Shown: positions 44,829 through 54,093, counted from the stretch's first letter. The stretch: 64,000 nt of DNA from Lewinellaceae bacterium (GCA_020636375.1 JACJXZ010000003.1:372001-436000), one strand, 5' to 3'. Translations and numbers: made by a program. Notes: generated from the sequence alone by a model not told the origin.

Positions 44829-46397
44829 ATGAAGAAACGGTTCAACGATACGGGCCTGTGCATTGCCGGCAAACACTATATGGCGGATACTTCCGCCAAG
44901 CTTGCGGCGATTATGGAACTGGTGGAGGAGGGAGCTTATTTTGCCATCAACCGGCCCCGGCAGTACGGAAAAACGACGAGCATTCACGAGCTTTCCTTAG
45001 CCTTGAATAAGCAAAGTGATTATTTGGCGATCAAGCTTAGCTTTGAAGGAATTGGAGACACCGTTTTCGAAAATGAGTCGGCCTTCTGTCAAAGTTTCAT
45101 CGACGACCTCGCTTACCGGATGAGGAATTCACATCCAATTTATGCCGATTTCCTCAGTAAGGCGATCGATTCTACCGTTTCATTCAAACATTTATCCCGG
45201 ACGATAAGCAATTTCGTTGAATTCTGTGGAAGGAAAGTAGTAATAATAATAGATGAAATAGATAAAGCAAGCAATAACCAGCTATTTTTGTCCTTTCTAG
45301 GCATGCTTAGGGATAAATATATAGAATCGAATAGTAATCTCGATATCACTTTCCATTCCGTCGTCCTGGCTGGAGTACACGATATTAAATCGCTAAAACT
45401 TAAAATATCACCGGAATCCAGCGGCAAATTAAACAGCCCCTGGAACATCGCTATTGACTTCACGGTGGATATGAGTTTTAATCCGCAGGAAATTGAACCC
45501 ATGCTGGCCGATTATGCCAAATACAAGAGCATAGATATGGATACTGCCGCCATTGCTGAAAAAATATATTACTACACCTCTGGTTATCCCTATCTGGTCA
45601 GCAAAATATGTAAAGTAGCGGATGAGGAATTATTGCCCCGAAAAGGCCAGCAGTCGTGGGATATTGGCCTGATAGACGAAGCCTTCAAATATCTGGTTGA
45701 CGAAGCTTACACGACAACCTTATTTGATGATCTGGTAAGAACCTGGAAAACAACCCCTACTTTTACAACCTTGTTTTTGAGGTCAGTTTTAATGGCAAAA
45801 GGCTGCCATTTAATATATTAAACCCTGATATCAACCTCGGGAGCCTTTATGGCATTCTGGTAAACGACCGGGGATGTGCAGGATACACAACCGAATCTTT
45901 GAGCAAAAGATTTATAGTTACATGCTTTCCAAGCAGAGCAGGAAGCAGTACCTTCTGTCCGGAATGTTACCAGCCGGTTTCATTCGGATGATGTGCTTCA
46001 TCTCAAAAATGTCTTGCTGGGCTTTCAGCAATTTATGAAGGAGAACTACTCTAAAAAGGATACGACATTTCTGGAACGGGAAGGGCGTTTGTTGTTCTTG
46101 TCTTTTCTCAAGCCCATCATCAACGGAAAGGGCTTTGATTTTAAAGAACCCAATGTAGCGGAGGAACGCAGAATGGATGTGGTGGTCACTTTTGCAGCGC
46201 AGCGCTATGTGGTGGAGCTAAAACGCTGGGAGGGAGAAGCCTACCACCAAAAAGGCCTGCAACAGCTCAGCGACTACCTGGATACCTACTCCCTCAAAGA
46301 GGGCTTTCTGCTGATCTTTGATTTTTGCAAGGAAAAGGAATATAAGGAGGAGCTTATTCAATATAAGGATAAGCAGATTTTTGCCGTTTGGGTGTGA
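44829..46397 (+). CDS. AAA ATPase with C-terminal PD-(D/E)XK nuclease domain, frameshifted
   Basis: The frame from ATG 44829 encodes an AAA ATPase domain with Walker A RQYGKTT (residues 44-50) and Walker B VVIIIDEIDKA. It runs intact to about 45735, then needs three single-base corrections: near 45735, 45885 and 45955. The last part (from about 45960) carries EREGRLLFLSFLKPIINGKG, EERRMDVVV and YVVELKRW, the D-x(n)-ELK pattern of a PD-(D/E)XK nuclease. Together they match the common Bacteroidota AAA/DUF1703-type protein of about 520 residues. Its role is unknown; some authors link the family to defence or mobile elements. Reading GGTA at 45734 as GGCCA restores LAKNLENNPYF, so the breaks may be sequencing errors. 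Confidence 0.75.
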
Positions 46398-46400
46398 AGT

Positions 46401-46535
46401 TGCGGCTGCGACGCCCAGGGCTATGCCACCGTCGAGCTCAACGGGCAGGCCTGGCTGGCGGAGAACCTCAATATTGAGATGGCGGATTCCTCGTGTTATG
46501 GCGGGCTATGGCGGAATCTTCTGGTGAGCATGTAG
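46401..46535 (+). pseudogene. Remnant of a FISUMP-domain lipoprotein
   Basis: A start-less frame immediately after the nuclease gene reads CDAQGYATVELNGQAW, then LAENLNIEMADSSCYGG, and soon stops. 'xQxWLAENLN' followed by 'SxCY' is the opening of the Fibrobacter succinogenes major paralogous domain, common in secreted Bacteroidota proteins. The rest of the domain is missing. This is probably a deletion relic at the edge of the accessory patch. Confidence 0.5.
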
Positions 46536-46713
46536 GTGCCGGAAGTACACAAGCTTATACGGCCTTTGGCATTTAGGCTGTTCAGTTAACTGAATACCCC
46601 GGCTGCCAAACGCTGGCTCACAGCCCTGCCTGACACGCCTCAGGAGAATCTCCATTCTGCCCCCCCCTCTCTTCCCGATAGCACCTCGGCTGCCCAGTAG
46701 TACAGCTATGGTT

Positions 46714-46881
46714 CTTAGGGCTTGCAAAATAATAAGTGGTACAGAATAGACGAAGGTATTTTGTGCGCTAATAAGGCGACAAACGTAGGCATAGCCGGAG
46801 CTACGGCGAGGCTTGGCAACGCAGTTAGCGCGCAAAAGAACGAGTCTAAATGGAGTGCTTATTGTTTTGCAAGCCCTTAGA
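46714..46881. mobile_element. MITE-like long inverted repeat
   Basis: The outer arms TAGGGCTTGCAAAATAATAAG (46716-46736, one base shortened in comparison) and CTTATTGTTTTGCAAGCCC (46858-46876) are complementary with one or two mismatches. Inner arms TTTTGTGCGCTAA and TTAGCGCGCAAAA continue the pairing, so nearly the whole element can fold into one hairpin. It has no gene of its own. Confidence 0.55.
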
Positions 46882-46985
46882 CGGCTACCCTCACACCGAG
46901 GCCTTTAGGCTGATAACCAACCCATTAGGGCAAGGCAAAAAAGAAAAGGTTTATTTTCACAGATAAAAATTTATCTTAGTAATCC

Positions 46986-47109
46986 TTAAAAAATAACTTC
47001 ACGGCCCTTAATTGTAGTGAAGTGAAGCAGCCAGTCAGGGTTCCAGCGGGGTCAGGCTGCTGAACGAGCTACAAAACTAAGGGCCTCAAACAGTGAAGTT
47101 ATTTTTTAA
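46986..47109. mobile_element. Second inverted-repeat element
   Basis: TTAAAAAATAACTTCAC (46986-47002) is perfectly complementary to GTGAAGTTATTTTTTAA (47093-47109). GGCCCTTAATTGTAG and CTACAAAACTAAGGGCC extend the pairing further in. The centre is non-coding. Confidence 0.55.
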
Positions 47110-47130
47110 TCACTACTTAGTGTAGCAATT

Positions 47131-47163
47131 AGCTCAACCCTACAAACTAGTCAAACAATCCCA
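47131..47163 (+). repeat. 33-bp repeat, copy 2 (before a terminator hairpin)
   Basis: AGCTCAAcCCTACAaACTAG followed by TCaAACAATCCCA is the partner of the copy at 44619-44650. Confidence 0.55.
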
Positions 47164-47167
47164 GTGC

Positions 47168-47200
47168 GGCGGCCATCAGCGAGGTGGCCGCCTTTTTTTT
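47168..47200 (+). terminator. Rho-independent terminator
   Basis: GGCGGCCA and TGGCCGCC form a perfect 8-bp stem followed by eight T. It follows the second 33-bp repeat in the same arrangement as at 44651. Confidence 0.7.
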
Positions 47201-47290
47201 GCCCAAAGGGTAGCCGCCGGATAGCTCTCAGCCTGGTTAGATTCTCAGCCGGAACGCATTTAAAATATCTTTAATATTAAAAAATTTAAT

Positions 47291-47298
47291 TATATTTG
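47291..47298 (+). promoter_or_regulatory. Bacteroidota-type -7 box TATATTTG
   Basis: TATATTTG matches TAnnTTTG and lies in a strongly AT-rich stretch (47260-47300). The downstream plus-strand frame at 47304 lacks coding character and overlaps the kinase gene in antisense, so the transcript is unknown. Confidence 0.4.
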
Positions 47299-47520
47299 CA
47301 GTAGTGACAGTTACATTTCAATGCAGCAGTAATTTTTGCATGCCTTTTTTGGCGCTGTCCATCCAATCCCCTGAAGTATGTCCGGTTATATGGGCGGGAG
47401 CGGCTCAGACAAAAATTTCGACCGTTCGGTACCTGTGGCGCCAGGAGGTCAAACAAGCATTCCCAATTTCACAACTAGTATCCGGGAAAGAGTGGAGCTG
47501 CGGGCTTCACTCTTCCTGTT

Positions 47521-49442
47521 TTACGAGGGTTTGGAAAAGGAAAGCGGACGGTGAAGGATGCCCTTCGCCGGGATGGCTTTCAACAGATAATTTCCGCCCA
47601 TAGCCTCGACGTACCGGTGTGTCAGCACCAGGTACTTTTCCCAGGAAAGTATGCCGGGAGAAGGCATTTCGGGGAGGGCTTTACCTGTGGAGGAAAGCGC
47701 TTTTTTGTTGGGGGAGACAGGTAGTAGGTACTTCGTCTTTAACTGTAATGGAAAATTCATGATCACGGGAAAGCAGTACGACTTCGACCTTCGTATCCGG
47801 AGGAGAAAATTTAATGGCATTGGAGAGCAGGTTAGCGATGATGTGCCGGAACAGGAAGGGGTCGCCGGTAACGTCCACCCGGGGTTCATTGGCGTGAAAC
47901 TGCGCAGGCTGATGGATTTACTCCGGGCAAAAGGATTAAATTCCCGATTGATTTTTTCAGTACTGGATGAGGTCGAAGGGCGAATCTTGCGCCGGCGCCG
48001 GTTTTTCCGTTTGGTTTTCGACCTCCATGATCCGGAGGCAGGCGCGGTCGATCTCGGCGGTAGCCTGTTCGATCTCGGACAGTATTTCCTGTTGTTCTTC
48101 TTCTTTAAGGGCGTTGGTTTCACCAGGGCGCTGGTATTGAGCTGAATGAGAGAGAGGGGTTGCGAATGTCGTGGGCGATCAGGCTGACCATGTGTTTCTT
48201 CTCATTCATCAGGTACCATTAACCGGGAGTTAATGTGTGTGATATCCATGTTCAGCCTTTCCAGTTCCGCTTTGCGCCGTTGCAGCCGGCGGTAAAAAAA
48301 GGCGATCACGGCGATCAGGATCAAAAACAGGAGAGAACTGATCAGCAACAAGGTGTTCCTGAATTTCACCAGCCCGTATTGTTCGCGTAGTATCCGGTTT
48401 TCCGGGCTTTTTCCTGGACCCGGTATCTGGTGTCCATTTCCTGGATAGCCCGTGTTTTTCATCGCTGATGAGCTTTTCCTCGCCCCGGCATACTGGCGGT
48501 AATAAAACAGCGCGCTATCCGGCTGGTTGGTCTTGTCAAAGAGTTCGGACAAAAGTTCGTAGCCGATGGCTGTTTCGGACAACAGGCTTTTTTCCAGGGC
48601 TTCATTCATTCAGCAGTACGGGCATAATATTCGGCACTATCGGTACCGGTTGAGCCGAAGATAGGCAGTTGCCAGCCCTGATAAGTATCCCGCAGGAGGA
48701 TGGAGTCCCGGTGAGCCTGAGCATAGTGATGCGCTGCGTATAGTATGTGCTGCGCTTGCTCATGAACCGCCGGTTTGCTGATAGGCCTTTACCAAGGTAT
48801 TGAGCGTGGAAGCCTCCGCATAGGCTGCGCCCTGTTTTTTGTAAATGGTACCAGAGCCAGTTTGAGGTAATAGAAGGTGGAATCGTAGTTCTCTGCCGTC
48901 CGGTGCATGAGGGCGGCGGTGCGATAGGCGTCTGCGAGGGTCAGGGGAGTATCCATGGTACCGCAGCTGGGCGATATTCTGATAGGCGTAGTACCAGCGC
49001 CGTCCCGATATTTTCCAACTGCCAGTGGATGCCGGCGATGTTGATCCGGCTTTTCACCTGGCGCAGTTCCCATTCCGCCCCTGCTTCCCTTTAGAAATGT
49101 CGAGCGCGTCAATGAAGTGCCGCAGGGCGGCCTCCGGATCCGTACCCTTTACCGCATAGGCTACCCCGGTGGTAGTATATGTACTCGGTAGAGCAATTCC
49201 GGCGATCCCAGCAGGGTAGCCTGCCGGATCAGTTCTTCCCCAAAAAGGATAGCTTCATCCGGCACATCTTTGGCATACGACTCGCTGAGAGCTGCAACAG
49301 CAGTTCGGTGCACTTCGCTGTTGCCGGGCGCATTTTTGAGTTCTTCGATCAGGCTGTCCCGGTTGATGTCGATTAGTACAGCGTTATCGGAAAGCAAAAT
49401 AACACAAGGGCGCCCCCACCAAAAAGACGAACGCTTTTCCAT
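47521..49442 (-). CDS. TPR-containing sensor histidine kinase, frameshifted
   Basis: Read on minus, the gene starts at ATG 49442 with a leader. TPR-type helices follow (ELLSELFDKTNQPDSALFYY), then one membrane helix (LLLISSLLFLILIAVIAFFY near 48310), a short coiled coil (RLQRRKAELERLN), the HisKA motif SLIAHDIRNP and the HATPase N-box FRHIIANLLSNAIKF. A G-box-like tail ends at 47521. This is the layout of TPR hybrid kinases paired with LuxR regulators in Bacteroidota. At least six frame breaks occur. The one at 48212 (GGTACC) is cured by reading GTGGCCC, giving MVALMNEKKHMVSLIAHD. It lies 33 bp downstream of its response regulator, so the two form an operon. Confidence 0.7.
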
Positions 49443-49475
49443 CCCATTGTTGATCTGATTTTACCGGATAGAGGC

Positions 49476-50157
49476 TTATTCCACGTACTCCTTCAATTTG
49501 TTGCTGAGCTGTACCTTATTGCTGACGTCAAATTTTTTATACAGCACTTTCACATAATGGCGGACGGTATTGATCGAGAGGTTGATAGCGCGGGCGATCT
49601 CTTTGTAGCTTTGCCCTGCTGTCAGGTACGTACCACTTGTTGTTCCGGGCGCTAAGCATGAGTACCTGGCTGGAGGAGATCGCGTCGGGCGCCTCGTTGT
49701 GGTATCTGAAAATCCGTTATGCGGTATCGGTACTTTCCTTCCGCAGGTAGGATACCATATGCACGGCTGCTTCCGGATCCAGGAAGGCGCCCCGGCGAAG
49801 GTTGCTTCTATAGCCTGAAGCAGCCGGTTCATACCGGACCCTTTGAGAAAAAGCCGTCCGCTCCCTGTTGTAAGGACAAGAGCAGGTACTCCGGGTGGTT
49901 GTGCCCGGTGATGACGAGGATTTTGGTATCCGGCAACAGGTTTTTGATCTTCCGGAGATGGGCAAGCGTGTTGGTCTTATCGGCAAGTTCGATATCGAGT
50001 AACAAAATACCAGGCTCCTGGCTATCGCCAAGGCATTCGAAAAACTCCCTAAAGAACTGGATGTGATAGTGCATTCCAATCCCTTCTGCCTGTTAAGAAA
50101 GATTGCCATCCGCTTCAGAAGCTTTGGGTCATCTTCTATCAGTGCAATTTGTTTCAT
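49476..50157 (-). CDS. LuxR/NarL-family response regulator, frameshifted
   Basis: The gene starts at ATG 50157. The receiver begins MKQIALIEDDPKLLKRM; the phospho-acceptor Asp is in GILLLDIELADKT and the later ITGHNHPEYLL and GADGFFSKG segments follow. The C-terminal helix-turn-helix reads YKEIARAINLSINTVRHYVKVLYKKF, a typical GerE/LuxR DNA-binding domain. These parts lie in three frames, so two or more single-base errors are present, for example in a T-run near 50050. Its partner is the TPR histidine kinase 33 bp downstream. Two copies of a 17-bp sequence lie upstream of the start and may be its operator. Confidence 0.75.
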
Positions 50158-50247
50158 AATGGCTGAATTCAGGTTCCCTGCAAAATCATACAACTAATGG
50201 GCTATTGCGTAGTAGGGAAATACTCGAATTCGAGACCCTTAAATTTA

Positions 50248-50316
50248 TCACATTTTTATGTAATGATGTGGTTGTTGGGGAAAGAAAAATACATGATTTT
50301 CACATTTTTATGCAAT
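50248..50316. promoter_or_regulatory. Two 17-bp direct repeats upstream of the regulator gene
   Basis: TCACATTTTTATGTAAT (50248-50264) and TCACATTTTTATGCAAT (50300-50316) differ at one base and are 52 bp apart, about five helical turns. They lie 91-160 bp upstream of the response regulator start in an AT-rich stretch. Confidence 0.45.
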
Positions 50317-50353
50317 TGAAGGATTGTGGGATTCTGTTTTTCTTTGTGAGATA

Positions 50354-50440
50354 ATGAAAAAGAGCTTTGTTCAGGTAAGAAATATCAACCGTGTGCCCTG
50401 GCAAATCATTAGTTTTCGTCTCTTAACTCAAACAAAGTAG
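50354..50440 (+). CDS. Possible 28-residue peptide or small RNA gene
   Basis: A plus-strand ATG opens a short frame (MKKSFVQVRNINRVPWQ... to LLTQTK). It is preceded by an AT-rich stretch and followed 44 bp later by a good terminator (50484-50517). The unit may therefore be a short transcript. The amino-terminal MKKSFVQ could also be the start of a larger decayed gene. Coding is doubtful. Confidence 0.25.
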   Translation: MKKSFVQVRNINRVPWQIISFRLLTQTK

Positions 50441-50483
50441 CACAGAACACACGAAAAAACCATTTAAGTGTTGGGAGAATTGC

Positions 50484-50517
50484 AGCCTCTTGGCCAAAAG
50501 TGCCGAGAGGCTTTTTT
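50484..50517 (+). terminator. Rho-independent terminator
   Basis: AGCCTCTTGGC pairs with GCCGAGAGGCT (one G-U pair) around CAAAAGT and is followed by TTTTTT. Confidence 0.7.
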
Positions 50518-50659
50518 ATAACCTTGCCCCAAATTCAGGGAAACAGGGATTTTACCCGTTCCAGGTATAGTTGCTCTGTCCTCCTTCCATTTGAGCTTCC
50601 GCTCGTCTTTTCCCTTGCCTCCAGGCAATATATTATAGCCACCTAACGGAGCGCCAGTA

Positions 50660-50866
50660 AGCAAGTCGTAATGGGGTTTTTGGAACGCATTACCGCCACA
50701 AATCCATTTGCCCTCATTTCTCCGGTAATGCTGAAACCATGGCAGAAGTTGCTTATACCCATTAACAATATTTGAAGCCACTTTAACGGAGCATTTCAGT
50801 GGGGGACAGGAGGGAGCAAGTCGTTTTCCGGGTTGTTGGAACGCATTAACGATCACAAATCCATTT
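50660..50866 (+). repeat. Imperfect direct repeat of about 50-70 bp
   Basis: A block containing GCAAGTCGT, then GGAACGCATTA and CACAAATCCATTT occurs near 50660-50708 and again near 50816-50866, with insertions between the shared words. It looks like duplicated debris of one element; a minus-strand frame spanning both is not credible as a gene. Confidence 0.4.
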
Positions 50867-50986
50867 AACTATGAAAACGTAGTGCTGACCATTAACGGCG
50901 AGAATGAAGGCGACGCCCGCATCTTCAGCACCAATGACGTCGGCGCTACCAGTATCATCCCTGGTAAGGACAAATTGTCGCAGTGA
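50867..50986 (+). pseudogene. Coding-like fragment, possible sorting-domain remnant
   Basis: A frame without a start reads (ITNP)FNYENVVLTINGENEGD then ARIFSTNDVGAT, and stops at 50984-50986. 'NPFN...v.L.i...g.ariFs..G' resembles the start of a T9SS C-terminal sorting domain. It is short and isolated, directly before the minisatellite. Confidence 0.25.
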
Positions 50987-51000
50987 ATGGTGAATGGGTG

Positions 51001-51197
51001 AATGCACGAATGGGTGCTTTCCTGGAGCGAAGCTACCTGTGAATGAGTGATCCAGGAAGAGTGAATGAGTGAATGAGTGAATGAGTGAATGAGTGGAGCC
51101 TCATGAGTGAATGAGTGAATGAGTGGCGGAGAACCTGTGATGAGTGAATGAATGAGTGAATGAGTGAATGAGTGAAAGTGAAGTGAATGAATGAATG
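51001..51197 (+). repeat. Minisatellite of GTGAATGA units
   Basis: The stretch is built from 8-base units of the type GTGAATGA/GTGAATGAGTGAATGA with a few interruptions (for example at 51017-51045 and 51130-51145). Confidence 0.8.
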
Positions 51198-51219
51198 AAT
51201 GATGAATTTTGGGAATCGT

Positions 51220-51353
51220 TCCTTCATTCCATCGTTCCATCATTCCTTCATTCCTTCATTCCTTCATTCCTTCGTTCCTTCATTCCTTCGTTCCTTCATT
51301 CCTTCGTTCCTTCATTCCTTCGTTCCTTCATTCCTTCGTTCCTTCATTCCTTT
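51220..51353 (+). repeat. Minisatellite of CATTCCTT/CGTTCCTT units
   Basis: About sixteen 8-base units alternate between CATTCCTT and CGTTCCTT. On minus the first units form the last codons of the aspartoacylase-family gene (reading ...ERNEGTKE, stop at 51328-51330). Confidence 0.85.
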
Positions 51354-52333
51354 CCAATATTCCCAGGTGCAGTATCCGCCCTCCCGTCTGGTTGATGGGG
51401 CTGACGCTCTTGCCGATGACGATGCCATCTTCCGGCGCGGTATATTCCCGGATGAGGTCGCCGAAGATATTTCTCAGGGTGGCGACCACTTCGCCGGCTT
51501 TTACCATTTGGGCGACGGAAGGGTAGACGGTAAGGATGCCCCCCGTGTCGGTATACAGCCAGTAGGAATGGCGGCAGGTGACGGTACCGGGCTTTCCGGC
51601 GCTTCGAACTCGGCGTCGGTCATTTTCAGGTCGTTCAGCAGGTTGTGGATGCCGGTGAGTACCGGAGCGGATGATACCTTCTGGAAAGTATTCGGGTTGC
51701 CGACTTCCAGGGTGATGGCGTGGATGCCGAGGGCGCGTTTACCGCGCCGCGCAGGGTACCGTCGGAAGGCGGGTTGTGAACGATGATCTGGGCGTTTTGC
51801 AGCAGGTACCATCTTGCGGGTCTCGGGGTGACATGTCGGCGCGGATGTAATAGGAGTTGACCCGGTACCGAAGCTGGCGGTGTGCAGGTCGATGAGGTAG
51901 TCAAATTTGTTGACGATCCAGTTGACGATGCGGTAGGCGTATACCTGGCTGACGTTGCCGTCGGGCTTGCCGGGCATGATGTGGTTCAGGTCGGTGCCGT
52001 CGATGAAGCGGCGCCGCTTGCGCAGCAGAGAGGGATGTTGACGACCGGCACGCCCACCAGCGTGCCCCGCAGTTCCCGGGGGCGCACTTCCCGGAAGAGC
52101 CGCTGTATGACGGGGATGCCGTTCAGCTCATTGCCATGCACGGCGGCGGTCAGGTACCACCACCGGCCCGTCTTCCATGCCCCGGGCGATGATGATGGGA
52201 ATGAAAACCGGCAGCCCCATGCCGTCCGTTACCAGGTGGAGCAAAAATCGTTGGATCTCCGGGGAACTTCTTCCAGCAGAAGCTCTTCGATTACCGGGGC
52301 GTCGTGTTGCAGGATCGTAACTGGGTTCTTCAT
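51328..52333 (-). CDS. Succinylglutamate desuccinylase/aspartoacylase family zinc hydrolase, frameshifted
   Basis: From ATG 52333 the product reads MKNPVTILQHDAPVIEELL. The zinc-binding AAVHGNELNG (His and Glu ligands), LNHIMPGK, DLHTASF and LEVGNPNTFQ follow. A C-terminal beta domain ends ... INQTGGRILHLG. These are the AstE/AspA zinc-carboxypeptidase motifs (M14-like), so it is likely to hydrolyse an N-acyl amino acid or a peptide-like bond. Length (about 335 aa) is normal. Several breaks occur; GGTACC at 51805, 51864 and 52153 each become in-frame if read with TGGCC(C). The last eight or so codons come from a tandem-repeat array. In Bacteroidota such genes often neighbour RimK-type ligases, but none is seen here. 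Confidence 0.78.
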
Positions 52334-52428
52334 CGCTTTGATATCGCCTTTGGGTTTGGGAGTTTTGAGGTAAGTACCGCCAAAGTGGAGGTGTGTGGAA
52401 ATGCGACAGAAAGGGAGGGCTGCCTGTG

Positions 52429-52477
52429 CATGTTTGGAGGTAGTCATTTGCAGTCCAAATAACTACCTCCAAACATG
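52429..52477. repeat. Perfect 16-bp inverted repeat upstream of the aspartoacylase gene
   Basis: CATGTTTGGAGGTAGT (52429-52444) and ACTACCTCCAAACATG (52462-52477) are perfectly complementary with a 17-base centre. It lies between the SET-domain gene stop and the next minus-strand start and may be a terminator without U-run or an operator. Confidence 0.6.
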
Positions 52478-52582
52478 CCCTAAGCCTGGCGGGCATTTCT
52501 GTGCTTTTCCGCGTATTTCCAAGTCTCAGTCCGTCTACTTACACAAAAGTAAGCAAAAGCCCGGAGAATTTCACCCGGTGGT

Positions 52583-53209
52583 TTACCGCCTTACCTCTAC
52601 TCCGTTGGAGGCGTGCTGCGGGAAGTATTTGAGGTTATAGACCGACCGGTAGGGTACTTTGCCCTGGAGGTATAGTAGCCATACAATCCTCCTGTGCCTG
52701 CGGGGTAGATGATCGGCAGTAGCGGCTGGTCTACGGCGAGGAGGAGGGACAGGGCGCTCCGGAGCTGGTCGTCCCAGTGCCGGTAGTGCTTTTCGAAGTC
52801 CCCGGGGCTGAGCCGGCGGCGGCAGTTGTTGTGGTGGCACTGCAGCTCCATTTCCCGGCTGATGTTGAAGATGCCGTATTCGTCGGTGATCTGTTCGCCG
52901 GGCTGAATATCCCGGATGGCGATCTCGAAGCCGTAGCCGGTACTCATGGTGTTGCAGTTGCAGCAGTGGTTGACGTATTTGGCGAAATCCCAGCTTACGA
53001 TGCGGACGCCCTTCTCGTCGATATAGGAGTATTTTTCGATCACCTCCTGCATTTCGGGGGAATAATGTTCGAAAGCTTCCGGAGCGATCTCCAGCTCGAG
53101 GGCATCCTTCACGTAGGTGATGGTGCCTTTGGGCAGGAACTGGGTAGCAAAAAACACCATAGCCCATATCTTCGTTGATGAACTGAAGGCGGGTGTGTGG
53201 ATGGATCAT
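52583..53209 (-). CDS. SET-domain protein (putative lysine methyltransferase), frameshifted
   Basis: From ATG 53209 the product begins MIHPHTRLQFINEDMGYGVF, the usual 'S.i.GkGvfA' opening of SET proteins. One T-run error near 53157 separates it from ATQFLPKGTITYVKD. The cofactor/catalytic signatures are present: YVNHCCNCNTM (NHxCxxN) and IQPGEQITDEYG (GE-x-T-x-D-Y). A small Cys-containing post-SET-like region (LQCHHNNCRRRL) follows. SET enzymes transfer methyl groups from S-adenosylmethionine to lysine; the bacterial substrate is unknown. The end is uncertain (52583 or 52597) because of a suspected error near 52660. Confidence 0.75.
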   Translation of the reverse strand: MIHPHTRLQFINEDMGYGVFCYPVPAQRHHHLREGCPRAGDRSGSFRTLFPRNAGGDRKILLYRREGRPHRKLGFRQIRQPLLQLQHHEYRLRLRDRHPGYSARRTDHRRIRHLQHQPGNGAAVPPQQLPPPAQPRGLRKALPALGRPAPERPVPPPRRRPAATADHLPRRHRRIVWLLYLQGKVPYRSVYNLKYFPQHASNGVEVRR

Positions 53210-53253
53210 TGTTTTGATTGATGGTGTTAAAAATAGCTTCCTGTAAATGAAGC

Positions 53254-53292
53254 CCCCCCTTGCGAGGGTTAAATGTTGCCTGGCAAGGGGGG
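53254..53292 (-). terminator. GC hairpin near the end of the oxygenase gene
   Basis: CCCCCCTTGC (53254-53263) and GCAAGGGGGG (53283-53292) form a perfect 10-bp stem just past the likely stop of the minus-strand oxygenase gene. Confidence 0.5.
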
Positions 53293-53293
53293 T

Positions 53294-53931
53294 CAAAAAA
53301 GACAGTTCGTCTCTCAGCCAACCGGTGATGCTGTATCGCCGTCGTCGGGCAGGCAGGACTTCGTGTTCGAGGCTCTGGCTGTTGAAGCAAACCAGGCAGC
53401 CGCGAGCGGCAGAATATCGGTATGTTGTTCAGTGCCGTCTTCCTGCGGGAAATAGAGGCGCAGTTGTCCGCCGTCTTCCGGGACCCATTCAAAGTTCAGA
53501 TAACAAATTATTGATATTTTTCTGGCTCTGGTGTGCTGAAAAACGTCCAGATGGCGTTTATAGAAGGCTCCCACCGGATAAACGGCAAAATGCAGCTCCA
53601 TATCCCGGATGCCGAGGTAGAGGCTGCGGTTGAAGTATTGGATCATTTCCCCGAGCCGGTTAAAAAAAAGGCAGGCAGGTGGCGGGGATTGTGGTGGTCG
53701 AGCCACTGAATGCGGTCGCCGCGGATTTCCTGATTGAGTTGGTAGTGTTGTTTTTTTCCGATGCCGGCAATACTGAAGCCCCCCCTGCTCATAAGAAGCG
53801 GCGGAGGCATCCAGGATGCGCTGTACCTCCGGCGGGCTCAGGAACCCGTCCGCTACGGCGTATCCTTCCGTGAGAATACCCGTGATGAGCGCCTCAAAAA
53901 GCTGTTCGTTCGATTGGACCAGTGATTCCAT
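53294..53931 (-). CDS. 2-oxoglutarate/Fe(II)-dependent oxygenase (prolyl 4-hydroxylase-like), frameshifted
   Basis: The product starts MESLVQSNEQLFEALITG and GYAVADGFLSPPEVQRI. The double-stranded beta-helix core shows the iron-binding HxD in YKRHLDVFQ, then RKISIICYLNFEW and EDGGQLRLYF. In a corrected frame the distal histidine segment is LEHEVLPARRRYSITGWLRDE. This matches the SM-20/PKHD-type bacterial hydroxylases, about 210 residues. At least two breaks are present (near 53760-53790 and 53390). It is divergent from the OmpR-type regulator gene at 54094. The hydroxylated substrate is unknown. Confidence 0.75.
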
Positions 53932-53974
53932 TTTTCCGGCTGGTACTTTGATTTTTCCTGCAAAGAGAGGTGGG

Positions 53975-53993
53975 ATTCTGAAAGAATTCTGAA
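53975..53993. promoter_or_regulatory. Direct repeat with 11-bp period (OmpR/PhoB-type site)
   Basis: ATTCTGAA occurs at 53975-53982 and 53986-53993, exactly 11 bp apart. It lies between the oxygenase gene and the OmpR-type regulator gene. OmpR/PhoB-family regulators typically bind tandem sites with this spacing, so autoregulation is plausible. Confidence 0.45.
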
Positions 53994-54093
53994 TAAATTG
54001 GAGGCGCGGAAGAATTATTATTCCCTGTTCCGTATTTTGCGGTTGATCCGCCGGAAAACCGGTAGCGGCGGAGCAGCGTAACCCCTGATTTTA

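Larger units (their letters stand above)
46536..47520. other. Gene-free, repeat-rich region
   Basis: No credible gene. The stretch contains a roughly 166-bp inverted repeat (46714-46881), a second inverted repeat (46986-47109), the second copy of the 33-bp repeat, a terminator and an AT-rich promoter-like segment. A minus-strand frame at 46506-46835 is a by-product of the first inverted repeat. Confidence 0.5.

Noticed and set aside
46506..46835. Minus-strand frame of 109 codons
   Set aside because: It runs through the long inverted repeat and lacks coding character.
50464..50856. Minus-strand frame of 130 codons
   Set aside because: It spans an imperfect direct repeat and a terminator; no recognisable protein pattern.
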